From Sphingosinicella soli (GTDB lineage: Bacteria; Pseudomonadota; Alphaproteobacteria; Sphingomonadales; Sphingomonadaceae): a DNA stretch of 64,000 nucleotides. This document shows, one piece after another, positions 57,896 through 64,000 of this stretch; within the stretch, counting starts at the first letter, position 1; the number at the start of each line of letters is the position of its first letter. The DNA lies in the NCBI RefSeq assembly GCF_014199685.1, contig NZ_JACHNZ010000003.1, positions 56,786-120,785 of the forward strand. The letters run 5' to 3'. The notes under the pieces were generated by a model that had not been told where the DNA came from, made no database searches, and saw nothing but the letters and a program-made list of their open reading frames with translations. The position numbers and the translations under genes are program-made.

Positions 57896-58810
57896 ATGAC
57901 GGACAAAACAATGGAAATGGCATGGCTGGAAGATTTCGGCGCTCTGATCCGCGCGGGAAATTTTTCGCGTGCCGCATCCGCGCGTCACGTCACGCAGCCC
58001 GCGTTCAGCCGCCGCATTCGCGCGCTTGAGGAGTGGCTGAGCGTCGAACTTGTCGACCGCAGCACCCACCAAATGGTCCTGACACCTGCCGGCAAGCGCT
58101 TCGCCGTGATCGCCGAGACCGTTCTGCGAGATATCGAGCACGGGCGGCGCGAAGTTCAGGAAATCGCCGGTGCCTCCGCGTCGATGATAAAGGTGCTCGT
58201 CACGCACGCTCTGGCCCTGAATTTCTTCCCGCAGTGGCTCGCGGCTTTGCAGGCAATGTCGGATTCGGAAATCCTGATCCAGCTCACCGCCGACAATATG
58301 GGCGCGTCCGAGAAGATCATGCTCGATGGAAAAGCGCATTTCTGCCTGTGCTATTTCCATCCCGGTGCCGCATCCGCGCTCGATGATGCGGGCTTTCATT
58401 CCCTCTCCCTCGGCGGTGACACGCTCGTCCCCGTCAGCGCGCCCAGCGAAAGCGATAGGCGTCCGCTCCACGCCCTCGCTCAACGCACGGAGCGCGCGGT
58501 AAACCTGCTGGCTTACGGTGCGGAATCGGGCATGGGCCGCATCGTATCGGCCATGTTTGCAGCCAGCGCGATGCCGGTCAGCCTGACGCCCGTATTCACC
58601 TCGCACACGCTGGTCCTCGCGCGCATGGCGAAGGATGGAAAGGGTTTGGCCTGGCTTCCCCTCAGCATCGTTGCGGATGATCTGGCGAACGGCTCTCTGG
58701 TCCGGGCGGGCGACACCGTATGGGATATACCCGTCGATGTCCGGCTCTACCGCCCGCGCGGCCGGCAATCGCCATCGGCCGAAGCGTTCTGGAAACTGGC
58801 CTCGGCGTAA
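57896..58810 (+). CDS. LysR family transcriptional regulator (HypT/YjiE-like, second copy)
   Basis: This is a 304-residue LysR-type regulator whose HTH (WLEDFGALIRAGNFSRAASARHVTQPAFSRRIRALEEWLS) is close to that of the LysR at 42059. The two-lobe effector domain contains VTHALALNFFPQWLAALQ. ATG 57896 with GCGGAG upstream is chosen; the frame open from 57749 is promoter sequence. It is divergent from the S9 peptidase gene and is followed, after 154 bases, by a HAD-family gene. The two paralogues flank the TonB receptor/AbgT/acylase cluster, so cross-regulation is possible. Confidence 0.9.
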   Translation: MTDKTMEMAWLEDFGALIRAGNFSRAASARHVTQPAFSRRIRALEEWLSVELVDRSTHQMVLTPAGKRFAVIAETVLRDIEHGRREVQEIAGASASMIKVLVTHALALNFFPQWLAALQAMSDSEILIQLTADNMGASEKIMLDGKAHFCLCYFHPGAASALDDAGFHSLSLGGDTLVPVSAPSESDRRPLHALAQRTERAVNLLAYGAESGMGRIVSAMFAASAMPVSLTPVFTSHTLVLARMAKDGKGLAWLPLSIVADDLANGSLVRAGDTVWDIPVDVRLYRPRGRQSPSAEAFWKLASA

Positions 58811-58964
58811 GCGCGGCGCTTACGGGACGGCATATAACCATCAGCAACGGGCATTGGCCGATGCGCCCTCGCCCTTGTTAATCGCTACCGACCTCGCGGC
58901 ACACGCCTGAACGGCGACGGATCGGACGATCGAATCCGGTACGACAGAGTTTGGAGTTTAAGGT

Positions 58965-59591
58965 ATGAAACGGCTCGCCATCGACGCGGTGGTCTTCGAC
59001 CTCCTCACCGCACTTCTTGATTCCTGGTCGGTCTGGAACCACGCAGCAGGCTCCGAAGCCGATGGATTGCGCTGGCGCCGCGCCTATCTCGAACTGACCT
59101 ATGGATGCGGCGCCTACCGCCCGTATGAGGATCTCGTGCGCGAAGCCGCCGTGAAGGCAGGCGTGGACCCGTCAGCCACCGAAGCGCTCACCGCGCACTG
59201 GGACACGCTCCGCCCCTGGCCGGAGGCAGCGTCCGTGCTCGGCGATCTGAGCGCGCGCGGCATCCCGCTGGGCGTCGTCACGAATTGCTCGATCGCCCTG
59301 GGCAGGCGGGCCGCGCAAAGCGTCGGCATTCCCTTTTCCGTCGTCGTCACCTCTGAAGAAACCGGCTTCTACAAGCCGCAACCGCAATCGTACCGCGCCG
59401 CGCTCGACCGGCTCGGCACAGAGGCCGCCCGAACGCTGTTCGTTGCCGGTTCACCCGCCGACATTCCCGGTGCCGCAGGCGTCGGCATGCCCGTTTTCTG
59501 GCACAACCGCGCGGGACTGCCGTTCGTCGACGCCACGGCGCGTCCCCTTCTCATCGCCGACACGCTGAACCCGCTGCAAGAGCTGGTGTGA
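58965..59591 (+). CDS. HAD-superfamily hydrolase, haloacid dehalogenase type II-like
   Basis: This is a 208-residue HAD protein. Motif I is AVVFDLLTALLDS (nucleophile Asp12; Leu at +2, so it lacks the phosphatase general acid). Motif II is GVVTNCS, the motif III lysine is in GFYKPQPQSY, and motif IV is VAGSPADIPGAAGVGMPVFWHNR. The size and the FWHNRAG segment fit L-2-haloacid dehalogenases. The Asn normally found in their SSNxWD motif is not present, so the substrate may differ. A GGAG site precedes ATG 58965. It is convergent with the DUF885 gene. A link to the dehalogenase-like hydrolase at 39007 is only suggestive. Confidence 0.78.
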   Translation: MKRLAIDAVVFDLLTALLDSWSVWNHAAGSEADGLRWRRAYLELTYGCGAYRPYEDLVREAAVKAGVDPSATEALTAHWDTLRPWPEAASVLGDLSARGIPLGVVTNCSIALGRRAAQSVGIPFSVVVTSEETGFYKPQPQSYRAALDRLGTEAARTLFVAGSPADIPGAAGVGMPVFWHNRAGLPFVDATARPLLIADTLNPLQELV

Positions 59592-59608
59592 CAGGCCCGG
59601 CTATCCCC

Positions 59609-61315
59609 TCAGAACACCGCCTTCGCTTCGGCCTCTTTCATCATCGCCTTCCTCACCATCGGAATAGGCGGGCCGCCGTAGCCGAGGAATTCGTCGTGGA
59701 AGGCTTTCCACGCCTTGCGGCCGCCGCGCGTGGCCGTCCAGTCCTCGCGGAGTTTGCGGATCAGCAGCTTGCCCATCGTGTAGTTGAGATAGGCCGGGTC
59801 GTAAGTGCCGCGCGCCGATTGCTGGAGGGCGTTGCCTTCGTCCTGATAGCACTGGTCGCGGAACATCTGGCGGGATTGTTCCACGCTCATGCCGCGCGCG
59901 TGCATGCCGATCGCCGAAAGATAGCGGCAATCGCGCAGCAGCGCGTTCGAAAGCTGGCCGACGTGCGTGGCGGGGTCGCCGTTTCCGAGCCCGGCTTCCC
60001 ACATCAACTCCTCGGTGTAATGCGCCCAGCCTTCCGCGAAGGCATAGCCCACAAACACCTTGCCGAACTGCGATTTCGCGCGGTTCGCGTGCAGGAAATT
60101 CAGGAAATGCCCCGGCCATACCTCGTGCACGGAGGTGAACAGCAGGTCGAGCTTGCCCGGCACGAACCCGTCCTGCACGTCCTTGGGCCACGAAGGATCG
60201 GGCGGCGAGATGTAATAGACCGAAGGCAGCCCCTTCTCATACGGCCCGGGAATGTCGATGTAGGCGCTGTTCTGCCGGTTGAACGGCGGCGATTCCTCGA
60301 CAAGCGCCTCCTCCGTGCCCGGTATGGTCACAAGGTCGGCCTTCACCAGAAATGCCTTCAGGTCCGGAAGCTGGCGCCGCGCTTCCGCGACCGGGCCATC
60401 GGCGGGCTTGTCGCTGGTGACGACCGCCATGCACTCCGCAATCGCTTTGCCCGGCGCGAGCTTGTCGCATGCGGATCTCAGCGCTGCCTGGTTGCGCTTC
60501 AGGTCGGCCTCGCCGATGCGTTCAAGCTCCTCAAGGCTGATGTCGACGCCTTCGGTTTCGCGCACCATTGCGGCGAACACGTCGGGCCCGAGCACGAAAT
60601 CCTCGGTCTGTCCGGCGCGCTTGCTTTCCATGAACGCCGCGAGTTCGCGCATCGCCTTCGCGCCCGCAGCGCTCGCGGCGGCCAGCTCCTGCTGCAGCGC
60701 CGCGTCCGTCACCTCCGCGAAGGCGGTTTTCACGTCCGTCTCGAAATAGTCCGCATAGCCGTTGAACGCGGCGAGCCCGTAATCGACGTAGGTTCGCGGC
60801 ATCGGACCGGCCAGGTTCGCCTTGATCTGCTCCGCCGCCGCCGGAATCGCATTTGCGTATTTCACGAATGCCTTCAGGCGCACGTCGAGCGGCGCGTAGG
60901 GCCGCGTGATGTAAACGCTCGGGTCGAGCCCTGCGCCCGTATAAAAGGCGGGATTGCGATACGGCCAGCGCGCCGTATCCAGCCAGAACAGGCGCCCGCG
61001 CGTCACCGCGACGAGATAGTCGCGTTCGAACCGCTGCGCATCGCTGAAACCGGAGGTATCGAGCGCATTCGCATCGGCAAGCGCCGTTTTCAGCCGCGCG
61101 ATCTCCACATCGATCCCCGCTTTCGACCAGTCGGGCAGGATGCCGTCATATTCGTGACGCCCCTGATAGACCGCGAAATAGGGGTCCGCCTTGAACGTCG
61201 CCTCGATATAGGCGTCTGAATAGGCCTTCCAGTCGGGCTTCGCGGCGACGTCGGGCGCGGAGTCGCAGGCGGCCGCGCCGACAAGCAGAAACGGCAGAAG
61301 AGCGCGAATTTTCAT
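59609..61315 (-). CDS. DUF885 family lipoprotein (putative metallopeptidase)
   Basis: This is a 568-residue DUF885 protein. The lipoprotein signal MKIRALLPFLLVGAAAC places its cysteine at about residue 18. The putative zinc motif SVHEVWPGHFLNF (His397-Glu398, His403) is the family hallmark HExxPGH. Further family segments are FVLGPDVFAAMVRE, AFAEGWAHYTEELMWE and YMTGKLLIRKLRE-like YTMGKLLIRKLREDW. It is probably a periplasmic or outer-membrane-bound peptidase or carboxypeptidase-like enzyme. ATG 61315 starts the signal; the frame open to 61438 reads through the promoter. It is divergent from prmA across 116 bases. Confidence 0.87.
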   Translation of the reverse strand: MKIRALLPFLLVGAAACDSAPDVAAKPDWKAYSDAYIEATFKADPYFAVYQGRHEYDGILPDWSKAGIDVEIARLKTALADANALDTSGFSDAQRFERDYLVAVTRGRLFWLDTARWPYRNPAFYTGAGLDPSVYITRPYAPLDVRLKAFVKYANAIPAAAEQIKANLAGPMPRTYVDYGLAAFNGYADYFETDVKTAFAEVTDAALQQELAAASAAGAKAMRELAAFMESKRAGQTEDFVLGPDVFAAMVRETEGVDISLEELERIGEADLKRNQAALRSACDKLAPGKAIAECMAVVTSDKPADGPVAEARRQLPDLKAFLVKADLVTIPGTEEALVEESPPFNRQNSAYIDIPGPYEKGLPSVYYISPPDPSWPKDVQDGFVPGKLDLLFTSVHEVWPGHFLNFLHANRAKSQFGKVFVGYAFAEGWAHYTEELMWEAGLGNGDPATHVGQLSNALLRDCRYLSAIGMHARGMSVEQSRQMFRDQCYQDEGNALQQSARGTYDPAYLNYTMGKLLIRKLREDWTATRGGRKAWKAFHDEFLGYGGPPIPMVRKAMMKEAEAKAVF

Positions 61316-61431
61316 GGGTTCGGCCTCATCAGGAAATACGGTCCCGCAGAATGGCGGCAGGCCCCCGCCCTGCCAAGGGCCGTTCGTCGAAACATTGCCA
61401 CGCGGCGCGGCGCGCCTTATTCCGCCTGGCC

Positions 61432-62322
61432 ATGACAACCTGGAAATTCACCTTCGCCTGCACGCGCGCAGAGGCCGATCTCTTCACCGACGACGTTCCC
61501 CAGCTTGCAGACTTCGATCCGCCGCCGGTCGTGATGACCAGCGAGCCCGACGAATCGAAACCCGACAGCTGGCAGCTTGACGTTTACACGGTCGAGCATC
61601 CGTCGCTGATGCTGATCGAGACGGTCTCGGCGCTGCTGCCGAGCGCGGGGGGCGCCTATACGCTCGTCGAACTGGATGATGAAGACTGGGTGACGATGAG
61701 CCAGGCGGGCCTCGATCCGGTCGAAGCCGGGCGCTTCTTCGTCCACACGGCGGCGGACGCCGATACGCTTCCTGCGGGCCGCATCGGGCTTCAGATCGAG
61801 GCGGGCCTCGCCTTCGGCACCGGCCAGCATGCCACCACGACAGGCTGTCTGCTGACGCTCGATGCGCTCGATGTCGTACCGAAAAACGCGCTCGACCTCG
61901 GCACCGGCACGGCGATCCTCGCGCTTGCCGTCGTCAAGACGTGGCCCGAAGCCCTCGTCACGGCAAGCGACATCGATCCCGTCGCGATCAGGGTTTCGCG
62001 TGAAAATACAGAAGTGAACATGGTTAACATCGGAGATGCGAAGGGCGAAATCTCGCTCCATGTCGCCGATGGGCTGGAAGACGCGGCGCTCGCCGCGCGC
62101 GGGCCGTTCGATCTTGTCGTGGCGAATATTCTCGCCGGGCCGCTTATTGAAATGGCGCCGTCTATTGCGGCGGCGCTAGCGCCCGGCGGGACGTTAATCC
62201 TCGCCGGGTTGCTCGCGGGTCAGGCCGATGCGGTGGAAGCGGCGTACCGCGATTGCGGTATTACGCCTGTCTCCCGAACCGTCATCGGCGAGTGGCCGAC
62301 CTTGCGGCTCCTGAACGCCTGA
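61432..62322 (+). CDS. prmA: Ribosomal protein L11 methyltransferase
   Basis: This is a 296-residue SAM-dependent methyltransferase of the PrmA family. The N-terminal substrate domain (WKFTFACTRAEADLF) precedes GLAFGTGQHATTTGCLLTLDAL, a strong PrmA signature. SAM motif I LDLGTGTAILALA, DIDPVAIRVSRENTEVN and the N-P-P-like FDLVVANILAGPL follow. It methylates ribosomal protein L11 in the cytoplasm. It is the only clear housekeeping gene in the window, and the sphingomonad-type N-terminus lacks long extensions. ATG 61432 is the only suitable start; the upstream open frame is untranslated sequence. Confidence 0.92.
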   Translation: MTTWKFTFACTRAEADLFTDDVPQLADFDPPPVVMTSEPDESKPDSWQLDVYTVEHPSLMLIETVSALLPSAGGAYTLVELDDEDWVTMSQAGLDPVEAGRFFVHTAADADTLPAGRIGLQIEAGLAFGTGQHATTTGCLLTLDALDVVPKNALDLGTGTAILALAVVKTWPEALVTASDIDPVAIRVSRENTEVNMVNIGDAKGEISLHVADGLEDAALAARGPFDLVVANILAGPLIEMAPSIAAALAPGGTLILAGLLAGQADAVEAAYRDCGITPVSRTVIGEWPTLRLLNA

Positions 62323-62324
62323 AA

Positions 62325-62338
62325 CCCGTGGTTACGGG
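62325..62338. terminator. Small hairpin at the end of prmA
   Basis: CCCGT (62325-62329) pairs with ACGGG (62334-62338) around GGTT. It lies 2 bases after the prmA stop and overlaps the stop codon of the convergent 50-residue ORF. It is short, and only position supports a terminator role. Confidence 0.3.
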
Positions 62339-62484
62339 CGCCAGGCGTGGAACAGCTGCATGTCGCGGCCGCGCTCACTGAACAGGTCAGCGAGCCTGCG
62401 CGCTTCACGAAGTTTGGTCGGCTGCACGGTCTGCCCATCCTGCGGGAATGCCATCGTTGCGGCTTTCGCGTATGCGTAGATCAT
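62332..62484 (-). CDS. Small ORF, 50 residues, hypothetical protein
   Basis: A short leftward frame starts at ATG 62484 directly after an ideal ribosome-binding site (GGAGGCTCAC then ATG) and stops at TAA 62334-62332. It encodes 50 residues: a start MIYAYAKAATMAFPQ, a charged middle KLREARRLADLFSERGRD and an end MQLFHAWRP. No signal peptide or membrane segment is present; the middle is likely one amphipathic helix. It is convergent with prmA (9 bases) and lies 125 bases after the P450 stop in the same direction. I do not recognise a family. The strong ribosome-binding site is the best evidence that it is real. Confidence 0.6.
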   Translation of the reverse strand: MIYAYAKAATMAFPQDGQTVQPTKLREARRLADLFSERGRDMQLFHAWRP

Positions 62485-62609
62485 GTGAGCCTCCTGGTGC
62501 CGCCCCTAGTGGCGACGGGGAGACATATGGTGCGGTGCAGCATCAGTGAGAAGCCGCTGAAATCTCCTACCATCCATGCACCCAGTGCATAGCTCGCGCT
62601 AAAGGCCTG

Positions 62610-63842
62610 TTAACCTTTACGGATACGGACCTTCTGTTCCTTGTAGCCGTTTATGAACGGAGACGGCACGCGCACCGGTTGCGCAACAGTCTCGAGATCC
62701 ATGCCGCGCTCCAGCATTTCCTCGATCAGGATCGAGAGTTGCAGTTCAGCCAGACGCGCCCCGACGCAGCGATGGATGCCGTAGCCGAACGACAGGTGCC
62801 GCCGCGCGTTTTCCCTGCTGAAATCGACCCGGTCAGGGTCCGCGAAAACCTCCGTGTCGCGATTGGCGGAGATGTACCACATCACCACCTTGTCGCCCTT
62901 GCGGATGGTTTTGCCGCCCAGTTCGGTGTCTTCCGTCGCGGTGCGCCGCATGTGCGAAAGCGGGGTCTGCCAGCGGATCAGTTCCGAAACGGCGTTGGGG
63001 ATCAGGCTGCGGTCGGCTTTCAGTTTGGCCCACTCGCCGGGGAATGCGCTGATGATGCCTGCGAGCCCCGTCATCGAGTTCCGCGTCGTATCGTTGCCGC
63101 CGACGATCAGCAGCACCAGATTCCCGATGAACTCCTGCTCGTCCATCTTCGACATCGCCTCCGAATGGATCATCATCGAGATGAGATCAGGCGCAGGCGG
63201 CGCATTCAGACGCGCCTGCCACAGCCCGCGGAAATAGGCGCCCATCTCGAAAAGGTTGCGTGTACGTTCCTCGCGCAGCGCCGGATCGGCCGCCGCCTGC
63301 ACGTCGCCTGCCCAGTCCGACCACGTCGTCAGCAGCCGTCGGTCCTCCCACGGGAAGTCGAACAGGATGGCGAGCATCTGCGTCGTGAGTTCGATCGAAA
63401 CGCTGTCCACCCAGTCGAAGGTCTCGCCCACCGGCAGCGTATCGAGCAGCGCGGCCGTGCGCGCACGGATCTGCCCGGCGAGCCGCTGCATTTCGCTCGG
63501 CGTGAATGCCGGCGCCACGACGCGGCGTTCGGCGGTGTGCTGCGGCCGGTCCATCGCGATGAACATCGGGAACTTCAGTTCCCGATCGAGCGCGTCGAGA
63601 ACGGTGATGCCCCCGTACTCCCACGACGAGGAATAGATGTCGGGCAGCGCCTCGACATGCACGATGTCCTTGTACCGCGTCACCGACCAGTAAGGCGCGA
63701 ACAGCCCCTCGGTGCAGTAATGCACCGGGTCTTCGGCGCGCAGCCGCGCAAACAGCGCGGGCCACGTCTGTTCGATGAAGTGATGGTAGTCCGCCGGATC
63801 GGTCGCGCCGAGATCACTCGCCACCGCAACTTTGGTCGCCAT
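62610..63842 (-). CDS. Cytochrome P450, CYP153-like
   Basis: This is a 410-residue soluble bacterial P450. The haem-binding segment FGYGIHRCVGARLAELQ has Cys359. The I-helix motif LIVGGNDTTRNSMTG and the K-helix region SELIRWQTPLSHMRRTATED are in order. The N-terminal part contains WEYGGITVLDALDRELKFPMFIAMDRPQH. GNDTTRNS together with FGxGIHRC is typical of the CYP153/CYP108-like group that hydroxylates alkanes or terpenoid chains (from memory). It would need a ferredoxin and reductase, which are not in the window. ATG 63842 has GGGGAGG upstream; the frame to 63875 is untranslated. Its upstream region is adjacent to an insertion sequence. Confidence 0.88.
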   Translation of the reverse strand: MATKVAVASDLGATDPADYHHFIEQTWPALFARLRAEDPVHYCTEGLFAPYWSVTRYKDIVHVEALPDIYSSSWEYGGITVLDALDRELKFPMFIAMDRPQHTAERRVVAPAFTPSEMQRLAGQIRARTAALLDTLPVGETFDWVDSVSIELTTQMLAILFDFPWEDRRLLTTWSDWAGDVQAAADPALREERTRNLFEMGAYFRGLWQARLNAPPAPDLISMMIHSEAMSKMDEQEFIGNLVLLIVGGNDTTRNSMTGLAGIISAFPGEWAKLKADRSLIPNAVSELIRWQTPLSHMRRTATEDTELGGKTIRKGDKVVMWYISANRDTEVFADPDRVDFSRENARRHLSFGYGIHRCVGARLAELQLSILIEEMLERGMDLETVAQPVRVPSPFINGYKEQKVRIRKG

Positions 63843-63910
63843 AGTGAAGCCTCCCCACCTCACAGAATGACGCAAAGAGAGCCCCGCGTAACGCGCTCCA
63901 ATTCGCTAGG

Positions 63911-64000
63911 TGTTTGATCCCAGGCTTTGATGGTGCATTATTCAGCCAGCAATGGAAGGATGCGCTATGGGACAGATACTCCATGGGAGCGCCACAACGA
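63911..64000 (+). mobile_element. IS481-family-like insertion sequence, left end (runs off right edge)
   Basis: From about 63911 (TGTTTGATCC) the sequence changes character and leads, after GGAAGGA, into the first codons of an IS481-type transposase. The boundary is placed at the TGT typical of IS481-type ends. The terminal inverted repeat and target duplication cannot be confirmed because the other end is outside the window. Confidence 0.55.
63967..64000 (+). CDS. IS481-family transposase (first 11 codons only)
   Basis: The ATG at 63967 begins MGQILHGSATT, which I recognise as the standard N-terminus of IS481-type transposases (usually continuing with an HTH that begins AVRRAIQ or similar). 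GGAAGGA lies about 7 bases upstream. Only 34 bases are in the window, so domain content and integrity cannot be judged. Confidence 0.65.
   Translation, partial: MGQILHGSATT

Noticed and set aside
61022..61033. Further GTTCGAAC cores inside coding sequence (also near 43541 and 50053)
   Set aside because: They lack the AT-rich arms and lie within genes, so I do not count them as GntR operators.
1..64000. tRNA, rRNA, riboswitch, CRISPR array or prophage genes
   Set aside because: No clover-leaf, rRNA-like, regularly repeated or phage structural sequence was seen on either strand by eye; a covariance-model search was not possible.

Overview
This is a GC-rich, densely packed chromosomal window of about 47 genes, with no rRNA, tRNA, CRISPR array or prophage seen. 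The longest stretch without a gene is about 290 bases (13425-13715). Four large TonB-dependent receptors, a CYP153-like P450, a DUF885 lipoprotein, S9 and M20 peptidases, and three CaiB/BaiF CoA-transferases point to an alphaproteobacterium, most likely a sphingomonad (order Sphingomonadales). That placement is inferred from gene content, not from a marker gene. Apart from prmA, the content looks like accessory catabolism.

Layout. (1) 1-9485: the end of a PaiB-like gene, a MalT-type LuxR regulator, and a divergent operon of HyuA-like protein, DUF917 protein, NCS1 permease, amidase and esterase. (2) 9496-14807: a lipoprotein amidohydrolase, a siderophore-type TonB receptor and a divergent PepSY membrane protein. 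(3) 14812-31893: a GntR-centred block. A long leftward operon (HyuA, HyuB, cysteine hydrolase, alpha/beta hydrolase, CitE-like lyase, MaoC hydratase, acyl-CoA dehydrogenase, then a TonB receptor and a CoA-transferase) diverges from the gntR gene. Two further CoA-transferases, an amidase and an M24 protein lie beyond it. (4) 32029-38955: a serine beta-lactamase-like hydrolase, and a CocE/NonD hydrolase divergent from a TonB receptor. (5) 39007-42976: a LeuC/LeuD-type pair with a haloacetate-dehalogenase-like hydrolase, divergent from a LysR gene. (6) 43155-55560: a rightward series of TonB receptor, AbgT transporter, M20 amidohydrolase, penicillin acylase, polar amino-acid ABC transporter, cupin and FAD amine oxidase. 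(7) 55564-64000: S9 peptidase, second LysR, HAD protein, DUF885 protein, prmA, an overlooked 50-residue ORF, a P450, and at the right edge the first codons of an IS481-type transposase.

The most coherent new proposal is block 3. A perfect 16-bp palindrome (AAAAGTTCGAACTTTT) lies between gntR and hyuA. A 15/16 copy lies just upstream of the tandem CoA-transferase operon. The genes under these sites can be ordered as cyclic amide or imide opening (HyuAB), amide hydrolysis, CoA activation, dehydrogenation, hydration and retro-aldol cleavage. This resembles the methylsuccinyl-CoA, mesaconyl-CoA, citramalyl-CoA sequence that ends in acetyl-CoA plus pyruvate. The substrate is not known. A second regulatory signal, paired GGGTAA half-sites 20-22 bp apart, occurs in the LuxR/HyuA and TonB receptor/PepSY intergenic regions and may be the target of the MalT-type regulator. 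Block 6 looks like an expanded abg-type locus for imported N-acyl conjugates.
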